Origin: Myxocyprinus asiaticus
Taxonomy: Eukaryota > Chordata > Actinopteri > Cypriniformes > Catostomidae
Assembly (NCBI RefSeq): GCF_019703515.2
Contig: NC_059358.1
Coordinates: 48,998,594-49,062,593 of the forward strand
Direction: 5' to 3'
DNA: 64,000 nucleotides
Part shown: one piece after another, positions 23,043 to 34,850 of the stretch
Position numbering within the stretch: position 1 is the first letter of the stretch
How the letters are laid out: each line of letters opens with the position of its first letter
Notes under the pieces: generated by a model
Database searches by the model: none
What the model was told of the DNA's origin: nothing
Seen by the model: only the letters and a program-made list of their open reading frames with translations
Translations under genes and position numbers: made by a program

Positions 23043-23393
23043 GCCACCCGTCTCAAGAACCCTAGGAAGGCTTCGAAGCATCCCTGAGATGGGCGACCCA
23101 GGGATGAGGAGACCCGCTTCTAAGGAGCTGGTAGACAGACCACTACATCCCCTGGTGAAGGGCCGGGAGGAGAATCTTTTGTTTCATTTTTCGCCGCATG
23201 CCCAAGAGGCTGCGGTACCCAAAACTTCAACAAAAGAGTGGTTTCCTTGTTCTCTGGGTCACATGTCAGGTGCGCACGGCCGTCATCACGACCGCCGTCA
23301 TGACCGCCATCCACCGTCCCATTTTGGCAGGTTTGGCACTCCAGCGGCAGACCCCTGCATGCCCAACTGTGGCACAAACATGCCCACACCAGG

Positions 23394-24925
23394 TTGGTTC
23401 CGACGGACTGCGGGGACAATGTTCCTCCTCCCCCCTCCTCGACCAATATTATGGTGGGCATCAGGAGCCAGGTAAGTGCTTCGATGTCTCTGGACTCAGC
23501 ATGGCCATGGGGTTCGAGCCCCCTCGATGTGGTGCCTCAGGCTCCGCCCCGCCACGAGGCCCCACCTGCCGGTACGTCCGATATGATTATCCCCTTGGTC
23601 CCCCTTGCCCGGAGTTTGGACACGTGGCTCGCGCTTTCCAACCCATCGCGATGGCTGACCCAGACCATCCGACTCAGCTACGTGATTCAGTTTGCCAGGT
23701 GCCCGCCCAGGTTCAGCAGCATCCGCTTCACCTCGGTGAAGGGCAAGAATGCCGCTACCTTGCGTGCGGAGATCGCTACCCTTCTACAGAAGGGTGCGAT
23801 AGAGCCTGTTCCTCCGGCTAAGATGAAGAAGGGGTTTTACAGCCCCTACTTCATTGTACCAAAGGCGGTGGGTTGCGGACAATCTTGGACTTGTGAGTAC
23901 TGAACCGGGCCTTGCACAGACTCCAATTCAAGATGCTGACGCAAAAATGCATTTTAGCGAGCGTCCAGCATCAAGATTGGTTCACAGTGGTAGACCTGAA
24001 GGACGCGTAATTCCACGTCTCGGTCTTACCTCGACACAGACCCTTCCTGCGGTTTGCTTTCGAGGGCCGGGCATACCAGTACAAGGTCCTCCCCTTCGGC
24101 CTGTCCTTCTCCCCTCACGTCTTCATGAAGGTCACAAAGGCAGCCCATGCCCCGCTAAGGAAAATGGGTATCCGCATCCTCAATTATCTCAATGACTGGC
24201 TAATCCTAGCTCACTCTCAGGATGTGTTGTGTGTGCACAGGGACCTGGTGCCCATGCACCTCAGCCGACTGGGGCTTAGGGTCAACTAGGAAAAGAGCAA
24301 GCTCTCTCTGGTTCAGAGCATCTCTTTTCTCGGCTTGGAGTTGGACTCAGTCTCGATGACGGCATGCCTCACGAACGAGCATGCACAGTCGGTGCTAAAC
24401 TGTCTGAAGGCGTTCAGACAGAAGACAGTGGTTCCACTGAAACTTTTTCAGAGGCTACTGGGGCATATGGCATCCTCAGCGGTGGCCACACCGCTCGGGT
24501 TGATGCATATGAGACTGCTTCAGCACTGGCTTCAGACTCGAGTCCGAGATGGGCATGGTGCCACGGGACACATCGCGTGGTCATCATGCCGATCTGTAGC
24601 CGTCTCTTCAACCCTTGGATTGACCTTGCATTTCTACGGTCAGGGGTTCCCCTAGAGCAGGTCTCCAGGCACGTTGTGGTTACGATGGATGCCTCCAAGA
24701 TGGGCTGGGGCACCGTATGCAACGGACACACAGCCGCAAGCTCCTGGACTGGTCCGCGGCTGCGTTGGCACATCAACTGCCTCGAGTTGTTGGCAGTACT
24801 GCTTGCCCTGCGGAGGTTCCGGCCGTTGATCCAGGGCAACACGTGTTGGTCCGGACGGACAACACAGTGATGGTAGTGTACATCAACCGTCAAGGTGGTC
24901 TGTGCTCCCATTGCATGTCGCCTAC
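23394..24925 (+). pseudogene. DIRS copy 2 reverse transcriptase-RNase H, broken
   Basis: 23394-23903 gives the N-terminal RT segment (AEIATLLQKGAIEPVPPAKM, YSPYFIVPK). The ILDL motif is followed by TGA (23894-23896). The catalytic box reads YLND (about 24185-24200), so the first aspartate is lost. A TAG sits at the VN-EKSK site (about 24288). RNase H shows TMDAS and INCLEL and ends in the deletion at about 24925, so the last catalytic Asp is gone. Confidence 0.87.
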
Positions 24926-25905
24926 CTCTTGAATCTCCACGTCTGGCCCTTGGACGGGACGCATTAGACCTAAGTGGCCTACCACCCGCAGTGGTAGACA
25001 TGATCACTCAGGCTAGGGCTCCCTCTACGAGACGCCTGTATGCCTTGAAGTGGTATCTGTTCACTAAGTGGTGTTCTTCCTGGCGCGAAGACCCCCAGAG
25101 ATGTGCAGTCAGATCGATGCTTTCCTTCCTGCAAGAGAGGCTTCCTTGAAGGTGTATGTAGCCGGCATTTCGGCAAATCACTATGCAGTGGATGGTAAGT
25201 ATTTGGGGAAGCACGACTTGATCATCAGGTTCCTGAGAGGCGTTAGGAGGTTGAATCCCTCCAGACTCATCCCCTCGTAGGGACCTCTCTGTAGTCCTTT
25301 GGGGTCTACGGGGAGTTCCCTTTGAGCCCCTGGAGTCAGTTGAGCTTAAGGCAATCTCTTTGAAGACTGCCCTCCTGACTGCGCTCACTTCCATCAAGAG
25401 GGTTGGGGACCTGCAGGCATTCTCTGTCAGCGAATCGTGCCTGGAGTTCGGTCCGGGTTACTCTCACGTGATCCTGAGACCCCGACCAGGCTATGTGCCC
25501 AAGGTTCCCACGACCCCTTTTAGGGATCAGGTGGTGAACATGCAAGCGCTGCCCCAGAAGGAGGCAGACCCAGCCTTGGCGTTGCTGTGTCCGGTGCGTG
25601 CTTTACGCATCTATTTGGATCGCACGCACAGCTTTAGAAGCTCTGAGCAGCTCTTTGTCTGCTTTGGTGGACAGCGGAAAGGAAGCGCTGTCTCCAAACA
25701 GAGGATCACCCACTGGGTCGTTGACACCATTGTGATGGCATATCACACTCAGGACGTGCCGCCCCCCATGGGGCTATGAGCCCACTCTACTAGGAGTGTA
25801 GCGGCCTCCTGGGCCCTGACCAGTGGCACCTCTTTGGCAGACATCTGCAGAGCAGCAGGCTGGGCAACACCCAACACCTTTTGCAAGGTTCTATAATCTC
25901 TGGGT
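24926..25905 (+). pseudogene. DIRS copy 2 tyrosine recombinase, nearly complete
   Basis: The main frame 25360-25779 (139 codons) has SIKRVGDL with the first catalytic Arg and the RITHWVVD region. A stop at 25777 separates it from AHSTRSVAASWAL (about 25780-25820), with the His-x-x-Arg set. The ICRAAGWATPNTF segment follows, but an extra base after it puts the catalytic Tyr out of frame. 24895-25149 encodes the upstream SAM-like part (RRLYALKWYLFTKWC). Inserts DIRS circles in intact relatives. Confidence 0.8.
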
Positions 25906-26295
25906 TGAGCTGGTTTCGTCCCGTGTGTTGTCAGGTATGAGCAGGTAAGTTCCGGAACAGCTGGCCGGGTGTACCGCTTGCGCGTAGCGCCATTCCCCTC
26001 GAGGGAACGAGACGTTGTGTCCCTCTTGCCACAACACTGAACTACCCGCTGAAATGGCCAGGACCTTGTCTTGGCTCCTCAGCACAAAACCTGAATGAGT
26101 GGTTGCATACCAGCTCCTTTTATACCCTTATGTCCGGAAGAGTGGCTTGCAAATTCCACTCACCAATTCCCACTGGCCTTTTTTCAAAAAGCAGAGTTGT
26201 TTGGGGCTCCCAAGAGTGACCCCTAGTGTCACTACATCGACACAACATCTCGTTCCCTCCATCAGGGAACAGAGGTTACGAAAGTAATCAGGACG

Positions 26296-26654
26296 TTATT
26301 ATGCAATAAAATATTTATATGTAATTGCATTTAAAATGTAATTAGCACAATTACAGAGGTATATAATGATGATTTGTGAGTTTTCTCTGCAAAACAACCC
26401 CAAAAAATGCAGCAAATTGCATTGCAAAATTTGAGAAAATCAGCATCAAATTCAGCCATTTTGTAATCCCAGCTAGCCAAATTACATGGCCACTTCCAAA
26501 CTACACCGTAATTTGATGACCAAACTTTAGTTGTGGCAATATAACTGATTACGTTGCGAAAACCAGAAAAGTTAAATTCCTGTATTTGTTGGCACAACGT
26601 AACTTTAGAACTGTGCCAGTCTGTCATGACAACGTTGTGGCAAGGTTGTGGATC
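26296..26654. other. Unassigned AT-rich sequence
   Basis: No gene or repeat supported between DIRS copy 2 and the gypsy-like LTR. Confidence 0.45.
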
Positions 26655-26659
26655 AGTAG

Positions 26660-27299
26660 CGTCACGGGGTGACAAAGGACCCAAAAGCAGAGATGACAGT
26701 TCAATGGTTTTATTAACAAAGTTCTCGATGACAAGATAAGGCGCACTTGGCGCCGGCTGCAGAAGGCTGAAATCCAGTGAGCCTCAATGGGCTAGTGAAG
26801 GGTATGTTCATATGATAAGTGTGCTTTGTGGAAGTCAGGAACAATCCGAAGAGAGACAGTTGAAGCTGGTGTGGTGCGAAGCAAAGCCCAGATGATATAT
26901 TCCCAGAGACGCAGGCACAGACCGAGGAATCCTCCTCCACATGAATTGGGCACAGAACTGGCGAGGGCGACGGCAAACAGGAAGGTATCCGCACCTCTAC
27001 AGAGGGGCAACCAACAGACACACGAGCATGCTCCAACTACACAAGAGAGCACAGTTAACATGACAGTTAACAATAAACGGGCAAATAACGAGGTGACACA
27101 CAAGGAATAAGTAGGGAGTGCAATCAGAGTGAAGCAGATAGTAACAGGCGAGTAAATCATTGCTGTGATCAGCATCTCCCCGAGACTGATCACCATTCCC
27201 ATGGAAATGCTGATCGCATGCCGGCTCCACCTGTGAGACACGAGGGAGAGAGAAAAACAAACAACAGTATGAGCCGGCACAAATGCCGGAACCGTGACA
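26660..27299 (-). mobile_element. Gypsy-like solo LTR
   Basis: On the minus strand it starts TGTCACGGTTCC (27299) and ends with AATAAAACC, then GGTCCTTTGTCACCCCGTGACG (26660); the last base should be A if the end is canonical CA. The flanks are AGTAG (26655-26659) and AATAG (27300-27304), a 5-bp duplication with one change. The 7-bp inverted ends GTCACGG/CCGTGAC and a polyadenylation signal support an LTR. The internal part has been lost by LTR recombination. Confidence 0.7.
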
Positions 27300-27304
27300 A
27301 ATAG

Positions 27305-27829
27305 TTTTGCTGGTAACCAGTTGATATTTTATGCTTTGAATAATTATTCTATTGGCGAACATGCAATATTCTAACCTAATTTTTGTCCTCATTTGCATTA
27401 ATTAATTTAAAAACATTAATTTAGAGGCTATTTAAACAGTTGTGCATAAGAATAACGAATGCAGACTCAAATTTAATGTACTTCATTTATTTTGACAGTG
27501 AACAGAGAAAAATGCAACAGTAAAATAATTTGAAAACTATTACTACAGAATTACAACGAAATTTCAAGCCTAAATGACTTCTGTGCTCATATTAGAATCT
27601 AATTAGACTATCTTAACACCTAATGCTTAGAATTACATATGTTAATTTAATTTAAAGCCATTTTAAGGATAAATAAAAATGTAAATGAAATCATTACATC
27701 AATATAATCTTTAGATCTACATATTTTTTACAATAAATAATTGTATTAAATTATAGCAAAAATGTCAAATTAATCAGTTAGCAAAATTGTTTATAATTAC
27801 AATAAAAAACAGATAGATAGGTAGATTCT
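27305..27829. other. Unassigned AT-rich sequence
   Basis: Very AT-rich; no frame or repeat supported. Confidence 0.5.
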
Positions 27830-28134
27830 CTGAATAGAGATTTTTAACTATTGAATGTTGCCATGGCGATTCACTAAATTAATGGCAAAAATAAGGAAAC
27901 AGGAAGTGTCTCGTATCTTCTGCATGCATTGTGAGATTTAGATCAAAATAGAGTTGTATGTTTTTTTCTTGGGGGTTAATCACATGGATGTGGCTATTGT
28001 GGATCACGGTCATAGCGCCACCAACTGGCAGCAGGAAGTGGCACTTACAACAGACTTTGAAATAGTCCACTTACTATTACCCAAATTGCTTAAAAATTGT
28101 TTAGACACTGCTAATGGAAAATTTTGTAAGGATG

Positions 28135-28209
<75 letters not shown>

Positions 28210-28440
28210 TATTTATTTATTATAGCTTTAATAGTGTTGTCATGGCAGTGGATTAAATTACATGAAGTTGTAGTCAAACTGGAATGGTGGCATATATCTA
28301 TTACACATTGTATGTTTAGGGTCCAAGTTTACATTAATGCTGAGTTGTTGCTGTGTCCATCATGCTTTGTTTTCTGAAAGCCACCAAGTGGAAATGGACC
28401 CATGGTGCTTGGGCCCGTCATCGCTGCTTGCAGCTATATT
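27830..28440. repeat. GGGCCC-family element, copy with complete right end
   Basis: Shares with 29440-29700 and 51900-52150 the segments CAGGAAGTGTCTCGTATCTT and TAGCGCCACCAACTGGCAG. The right end reads GGTGCTTGGGCCCGTCATCG followed by CTGCTTGCAG, a small hairpin, then TATATTTATTA. GGTGCTTGGGCCC is the inverse of the unit start GGGCCCAAGCACC, so the family has short inverted ends. The (TA)n tract at 28138-28205 lies inside it. Confidence 0.65.
28138..28205. repeat. (TA)n microsatellite
   Basis: About 33 uninterrupted TA repeats. Confidence 0.95.
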
Positions 28441-29800
28441 TATTAGGGCCCAAGGACTGAAAGTGCGGAACCCTATTGTTCTTCTAAGGATTATTATTTT
28501 TATTATTATTAGGGCCCAAGCACTGAAAGTGTGAGGCCCTATTGTTCTTCCACCGAGTGGAAATGGACCCATGGTGCTTGGGCCTATCATCGCTGCTTGC
28601 AGCTATATTTATTATTATTATTTTTAATTTTATTTTTAATGCATTCACCCATTTATAAGGCATTCATCATGCTTGAAAACTCAAGAAACTTGGCACACAC
28701 ATCAAACCTGTGTAAAATCAAAAAGTTATATAGTGTTTAGGCTTGGGTGTGGTCGAGGAGCTCTACAGCGCCTCCAAATGCAGGCAATGGTTGGGATGAA
28801 GTTGCTCAGATGTGCACAAGTCTTGGTATGGTTACTGCTCTCATCATGTTAGACAAAGTTCACTTGGTTGTATTTGATTCCGCCCAACAGGAAGTCAGCC
28901 ATGTTGGATGAAATGTGGGATTTTCACATTCTCCTACGGTGTTTTGTGGGGCTTACGATGGCTGAAAACTTATGAAAGTTTACACATACATTTGTCTTAG
29001 GACATCTTTTGATTTGATATTGCAATTCAGCATAGACGTGCCTCATTGGTTCCTTGCTTATTATTTTTTTCAAAACTCTTGAAACTTGGCATACCCGTCA
29101 AAGTTTGGCAAGATTTTAGAATTCTTTTGTCATTTGTCTTGGGTGTGGCCTGTGGACTCCATAGCACCCCCTAACATTTTGAGTGAGTTTATCACTGTGG
29201 TTGCCACAGAGTTTATCTGATATTCACAAGTTTTGGTGAGGACATTGTTCTCACCATGACAGACATATTTCCCACTGGCTTGTATTAGCTCCACCCAAAA
29301 GGAAGTCGGCCATTTTGGTTTGTTTGAAAAATTCATGCTCTGGAATTCGAAACACTCCTCCTAGGGATTTCATGTTAATGTGTGCGACATCATGGCAAGA
29401 CATTGATGATGCTAAATTGCGAAAGGATTTTTGATATATCGAATGGTGTTGCTATGGCAACACGATAAAATAATGTAAAAAATTGGAATAAGGAAATGTC
29501 TCATATCTTCCGCGTGCAGAAAATTAAAAACATCAAAATTGAGCAAAAGATTTGTTCTTGCAGGCTGATAACATTAATGTGGCTATTGTGGGTCACGGTG
29601 GTAGCGCCTCCAACTTGTGGAAGGAAGTATTTCACTTTTAACAGACTTTGAAATATCCCTCTTATTTTTTACCTGAATTGCTTCCAAAAATTTTGAATAA
29701 TGTCAAGACAGTGCAGATTTTTGATATCTTAAATACTGTTGCCATGGCAATGCATTAAATGTCATCATTCATTTTTGTGTATATTCACATGTTTTGAGGT
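28441..29800. repeat. GGGCCC-family elements, tandem copies
   Basis: Two unit starts (28445 and 28513) and another right end (28570-28610), followed by a long body with recurring GGCACACACATCAAA, AGGAAGTCGGCCATTTTGG and CCATGGCAAC words shared with 51530-52260. No reading frame. The order start, right end, body suggests several nested or juxtaposed copies. Confidence 0.6.
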
Positions 29801-30974
29801 ATTTGCCATGCTTTAATTTTCAAGTTTATTGTTAATAAACAATATAATAAAAATATCAAATGAAATGTAAAACTACAATAAAATCAGCTCTGAGTGGCAA
29901 TTAAAAGAAATGTCCAATAGAGGTCAGCCAAGCTCCATTGTTGAATGATTCCCAAACATTCAGTGACTCACTCTCCTTTCAGGAATGGTTATATGGGGTG
30001 CTTGAGGGTGCTAAATAAAGCTTTACTTACTCACAGCACCCTCAATTGCAGACCAGGACAAACTACTGCCCGCCGGTTGAATTATCATGAACGTTTTTAT
30101 TAGATCTTTCATTTATTAGGCTTTGGGACCTATCGCGCATCCACAAGCTTGTAATATGCTCAGGGTTGCCAGATAATAGTGCAAAACACCCCAAGCAGAG
30201 ATTTATATTTGCACAAATAGGAAATATTTTGCATTTTGTCATACTTAATTTATGCAATCTGGCAACCTTGTATGCGAGTGCAAGTTCTCTCTCCTCTTCG
30301 AAAAATAAATAAATAAAATACTTAGCCCTCAATAGTGCAATATTATGCTCAAAGAAAAGTGTGATGCAGCCACTCCGTGTCCATTTGTGAGGCTGCATGT
30401 GCTGTTTAGAGCCAAGTCTGTGAGCAAACCTTTTCAGTGACAAACTTTAGTAAAATCCCAATAGATCTTCGCATCATTTGCACATGGAGGGGACACGCAA
30501 GCAAAACCAAGTGAGAGGAATATGTTTGTTCTTTGTGTTATTTGTGAAATTCTGACGTCCCTCACGCCTGTATGCGAATGTTACTCTGGCAGTAATCATT
30601 TATCAGTGTCATGCAGCCTGTTTTATTCAGTTGTGTAGTAGGCTATTCAGCTCTGAATACGTTTATTAGTTTTAATTCTGCTAGAAGCCGGTGTTTGTGT
30701 AATTGCATAGTCCTATATATTAGCTAATATTCAAAATATTTCTTTGAAATTTCAGTGCAGTGTTTGAAATCATGTTACGTGCCGTTTACATGCTTCAATG
30801 CATTTGTTGTTGCACTAAAATTACACGCAGCGCCACAAAAGAGCAAAACGTATGTGTCTCGACTTGAGACGAATAACAGTTTAGGTTCTTTTTAATTAGA
30901 CATGGCATCTAAAAATGAACAAGCCATCAAAGACGTCTATCTAGCGCACGTTTACATTGAAATCATTTATAACT
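29801..30974. other. Unassigned region with a small MITE
   Basis: AT-rich sequence with no supported gene. A 126-codon minus frame (30063-30443) has no recognisable motif and overlaps the MITE at 30163-30276. Confidence 0.45.
30163..30276. mobile_element. Short MITE-like element
   Basis: Ends CAGGGTTGCCAGAT and ATCTGGCAACCTTG are inverted repeats (13 of 14 match) about 110 bp apart. Flanks TATGCT and TATGCG resemble a target duplication with one difference. No coding content. Confidence 0.55.
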
Positions 30975-31265
30975 TGTGCAATATTAGTATATTAGATGAC
31001 ATTTTCTTGTACACATGATCAATCAATGTTCCATTTTCAGTGGCAGGTTCTTTGACACTGAACATAGCCAAGGTTTGCCATCAATGTAGACATTGCGTGT
31101 GTTTTCAATTCATCATGGTTCCAATCACCAATTAAAAATATATTAACTGACATATTGTTTAATGTATTGCAGAGTTTGGTAATATATTTTTGAAACAAAG
31201 ATAAGTGATATTGTGGTGGTCTGTAAATAACAACTATGATTATATCATGTTTGTTGAGAGCCATG
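30975..31265 (-). pseudogene. Helentron APE-like endonuclease, C-terminal half
   Basis: The minus frame 31037-31264 reads VIYRPPQYHLSLFQKYITKL and FLIGDWNHD, the usual endonuclease motifs (the GDxN core as GDWN). Further on GTLIDHVY supplies the Asp-His pair near 31000. The frame runs on from the upstream helicase-endonuclease frame with a break near 31250. In intact relatives this domain is fused behind the helicase. Broken by frameshift; cannot work. Confidence 0.8.
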
Positions 31266-32201
31266 TCTCTGTTACAGCTATACAGCTATAATTATAGGAT
31301 TGGATTGAAGCCGTTAAATTTTGCAAATGGCAGTGTAAACCCTGAACATTCATTAGGAAAATTGAAAAAGATTTGTTGGTGTTATATGGTGAAATATTAT
31401 AAAGTTCAAACTGTGGCATTGTGTTGATACATTCTTGGATGTTGTTTTTGCAAAACATTGCTTTATCAGCAAAATCTTTAATAATCAGATCACTTAAAGT
31501 CTTGACTCGACTGAAAGCAACATATGCCTGTCCAACTGCAAAAATCTTTTTTAGTGATGTGACTGCTTCATTGACAGTTAATCCTTGCACTTTGTGTATA
31601 GTGCAAGCACATGCCAACTTTAAAGGGAACTGCTTATGCAACCCACCCTTGCTGTTAATTTGCTCTTCTTCTAAAGTAATTGGAGTGGAATTCATGATGG
31701 TGGTATACGTTTTCTAGTGGTATTCCCAATTTTATCATCATCAAACTGAACAAATACTACATTCACAATTGTGTTGTTTGTATTAAGGGCCATGTCTGTT
31801 ACAATATCACAGACACCATTTACAAGCCCATCAGCAATGTCAATATTATTAATTAACATGACTCACGCACCTTTACCTAATAGAAAGGTTTCCGGTAAAC
31901 AGGAATTAAATACTTTGGAAAAGTGTCCCTTTTTAAGTTGCATTTGTCCAGTTTGTTGATTTTTCTCAAAATCCTGAGCCTCTACACAAATGTGGTCTAT
32001 GCAATATGCAATTATCTGTTTGATGTTATGCGCTTCCACTTGCATATTTGTTGGGAAAATGTGTAAAGCGAAAGAGGTTTGCCCAGTTTCCCTACTTTTG
32101 AGCATATTTAAGTCATTAAGTGATAGTGGGGAAGTCTTTACGTGTACGCAATCTATTCAATATTTCCACAAAAGCTGAGTCTTTTTGTCTAACAATGATT
32201 G
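31240..32201 (-). pseudogene. Helentron helicase C-terminal part fused to endonuclease start
   Basis: 31240-31695 (151 codons) has [11 protein letters not shown] and [11 protein letters not shown], the last PIF1-type helicase motifs, then [14 protein letters not shown] and IAVTETWLS, the start of an APE-like endonuclease. 31863-32105 has LHIFPTNMQVEAHN, an earlier helicase motif. Stops near 32128 and 31705 break the frame. It continues the helicase start at 43960-44562 across the L1 insertion. Confidence 0.85.
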
Positions 32202-32203
32202 TT
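32191..32203. repeat. Target-site duplication of L1 copy 2, left
   Basis: AACAATGATTGTT. It is repeated at 43947-43959. On this side it is followed by the T-rich tract that is the L1 poly(A) tail read on the plus strand, so the exact last bases are ambiguous. Confidence 0.85.
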
Positions 32204-32269
32204 TTTTTGTTTTTTTTTGTTATTAACAATTTTATTGATTCCAAAAATAAAACATACAATCAATTATTC

Positions 32270-33500
32270 ACATTATCTAAATCACATAAATTTGCTGGGA
32301 ATAAAATACCCAAATACTTAATGCCCTGTTTGGGCCACTGGAAGGTGCCCGACTGAAAAGCCGTTACTGGGCAGTACGCATTCAGAGCTAAAGCTTCGGA
32401 TTTAGACCAATTAACTCTGTATCCCGAAAATTTAGAAAAGGAATTGATAATTCTGTGGAGGCAAGGCATAGATCTAGTAGGGTTGGAGACAAATAATAAA
32501 ATATCATCTGCGTAAAGCAAAAGCTTTTGTGCCACACCTCCCGCCATCACCCCTTGAAAATCATCCTCTTTTCTTATCGCGGCTGCTAATGGTTCCAGGG
32601 CAAGACAGAACAATAATGGGGAAAGAGGGCAACCCTGCCGGGTGCCCCTATCCAGAGTAAAATAATCTGAAATTAATCCATTTGTTTGTACCACCGCTAC
32701 AGGGTGTCTATAAAGTAACTTAATCCATCCAATAAAAGTATTCCCGAACCCATATATTTCCAAAATTTTAAAAAGATAATCCCATTCTACCATATCAAAT
32801 GCCTTTTTGGTGTCAAGTGAGACGGCAGCGACTGGAGTCTGATCATTCGCCACTGACCACATGATTTTGATTAGACACCTGTTGTTATCAGAAGAGCTGC
32901 GGCCCCCGAATAAACCTTACCTGATCTATATGTATGAGAGATGCCATAACTTTACTTATTCGGTCAGCCAGAATTTTTGCCAAAATTTTTACATCTAGCT
33001 GGATCAGAGAAATTGGATGGTAACTCTTACACTCGCTTGGATCTCTGTCCTTTTTAAGAATTGGACTGATCGGGGCTTGTGTCATGGTTGGGCAAAGCTT
33101 TCCATTCTTTAATGATTCTGTATAAACTTCTAACAAAAGTGGAGCCAATTCTGTAGCATAAGATCTAAAAAAATCAGCGGCAAAGCCATCTGGCCCGGGA
33201 GCCTTGCCTGTAGGTAAAGACTTAATTACCTTGTCAAGTTCCTCCAAGGTTATCTCAGAATCAAGAGAATTTTTTTGCTCAGTCATCAATTTAGGGTGTT
33301 CTAATGGTTCCACAACGTTTCTAATATCTTCATAAGTAGACGAAGACGTGGAACTATAAAGATAAATATAGAATTCTTTAAAAGCATTATTAATATCAAT
33401 GGCCGAGGTAAAAATTTCAGATTTCACTGAGGGAATGGTAGAAAAAAGACTCTCTCTGTTTTATATATCTAGCCAAAAGCTTCCCTGCTTTGTCCCCCAA
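32270..33500 (-). pseudogene. L1 copy 2 ORF2, reverse transcriptase part
   Basis: 32260-32862 (200 codons) holds an intact stretch: DTKKAFDMVEW with the first catalytic Asp, RGTRQGCPLSPLLF, and YADDILLF with the Asp pair. It ends after KYLGILFPANL, where ORF2 jumps to the 3' UTR. 32888-33427 (179 codons) holds KAPGPDGFAADFF and ILKKDRDPSECKSYHPISL. A frameshift near 32880 separates them. The RT core is better kept than in copy 1, but the C-terminal domain is deleted. Confidence 0.9.
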
Positions 33501-33504
33501 CTAA

Positions 33505-34850
33505 ATGGACTCAAGATGGCGCCGAGTATGGCTGCTGCATTGCGAGCTCCATCACAACATGGTAGTGTTTTGTTTGTTTTGTTCACAATTCTTATGTTTT
33601 TTTGTCTTGGATGTTGTCTGCCTTATTGTCTACGACAGACAAACACTTTTGGACATTGGTTCAGCAATTTCACACCGTAAACCGGACTTCAAATTCCTCA
33701 ATGCAGACCCGCTGTTTACAAACACGCAAGCAGAGCCCTTTGTCTGGGCAGTCCGGACGCGGAAACGCAGGAGGAAAAGGGGAAACAGAGCCAGCGTTCT
33801 CATCAGAGTAAGACGACGTGCAAATCGACCCCCGCGACCCAGTATTCTACTGGCAAATGTTCAGTCTCTGGATAACAAGCTCTGCGAGCTGAAAGCGCGG
33901 ATCTCTTTCCAACGAGAGACGAGGGACTGCCGCATTATCTGCCTAACAGAAACTTGGATGTCTGTGGAGATTCCAGATTCAGCCATTGAACCTGCGGGTT
34001 CTCCATGCACCGAGCGGACAGAGCGAAAGACCTCTCAGGTAAAAGCAGAGGTGGTGGTGTATGTTTTATGATCAACAAATCTTGGTGTGATCAGAGGAAC
34101 ATACATTTTATCAAGTCTTTCTGCTCTCCTGATCTGGAATTTCTCATGCTTCTGTTTTGACCATTCTGGCAACCGAGGGAATTCACAGCGGTCATTATCA
34201 CAGCTATGTACATCCCCCCACAAGCCGACACAGACCGGGCAATCAAGGAACTGTACGGGAGTATAAGTGAGCAGGAAACCGCGCACCCTGAGGCCGCGTT
34301 CATTGTGACCGGAGATTTTAAGAAAGCCAGTTTCAAATCAGTCGCACCAAAATACCACCAACATATTAGTTTCAACACGCGAGGGGACCGGGTTTTGGAC
34401 CATTGCTACTCTCCCTTCCGGGATGGCTACAAATCCCTCCCCCGCCCACCATTTGGCAAATTGGACCACTCTTCCATTCTGCTTCTGCCCGCTTACAGGC
34501 AGAAACTGAAACAGGAAGCACCCACCATCAGAAGGATCCAGTGCTGGTCAGACCAATCAGACTCTACGCTACAGGACTGTTTTGTTCACACGGACTGGGA
34601 GATGTTCCGGTCCGCCTCTGATGATGACATCGAGCTTTACGCTGATAGCGTAATGTGTTTCATCAAAAAGTGCGTGGAGGACGTCGTTCCGACCAGAACA
34701 ATACGGATCTGTCTGAACCAGAAGCCATGGATAAATAGCGATGTCCACGCGGCACTTAATGTGCGGACCTCTGCTTTCAATTCCGGGAACGCGGAGGAGC
34801 ATAAACTAGCCAGTTATGCCCTCCGAAAAACTAAATTAAAAAAAATTTAA
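33505..34850 (+). pseudogene. L2-type LINE endonuclease domain, broken
   Basis: 33505-34071 carries SILLANVQSLDNKLCEL and ICLTETWMS, the endonuclease start with its catalytic Glu. 34206-34850 carries VTGDFKKA, where most relatives have GDFN, and GKLDHSSILLLP with the catalytic Asp-His. The Asn-to-Lys change would harm the enzyme. A frame break near 34075-34205 separates the halves. Confidence 0.85.

Larger units (their letters stand above)
21406..26295 (+). mobile_element. DIRS-type retrotransposon copy 2
   Basis: 4.9-kb plus-strand DIRS element. The left end TTCCCCATCTGTCACTC (21406) and right end CATCAGGGAACAGAGGTTA...GGACG (26295) carry inverted repeats like copy 1. The order is gag, RT-RNase H, recombinase. 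Relative to copy 3 it has a deletion of about 510 bp at about 24925 (RNase H end and linker), and its internal complementary region is reduced (part near 25990-26020). The recombinase is longer than in copies 1 and 3. Inactive. Confidence 0.92.

Noticed and set aside
26826..27280. Open frames on both strands within the gypsy-like LTR
   Set aside because: The LTR structure (ends, duplication, AATAAA) explains the sequence and no protein motif is visible.
30063..30443. 126-codon minus-strand open frame
   Set aside because: No motif, AT-rich, overlaps a MITE with inverted ends; probably chance.
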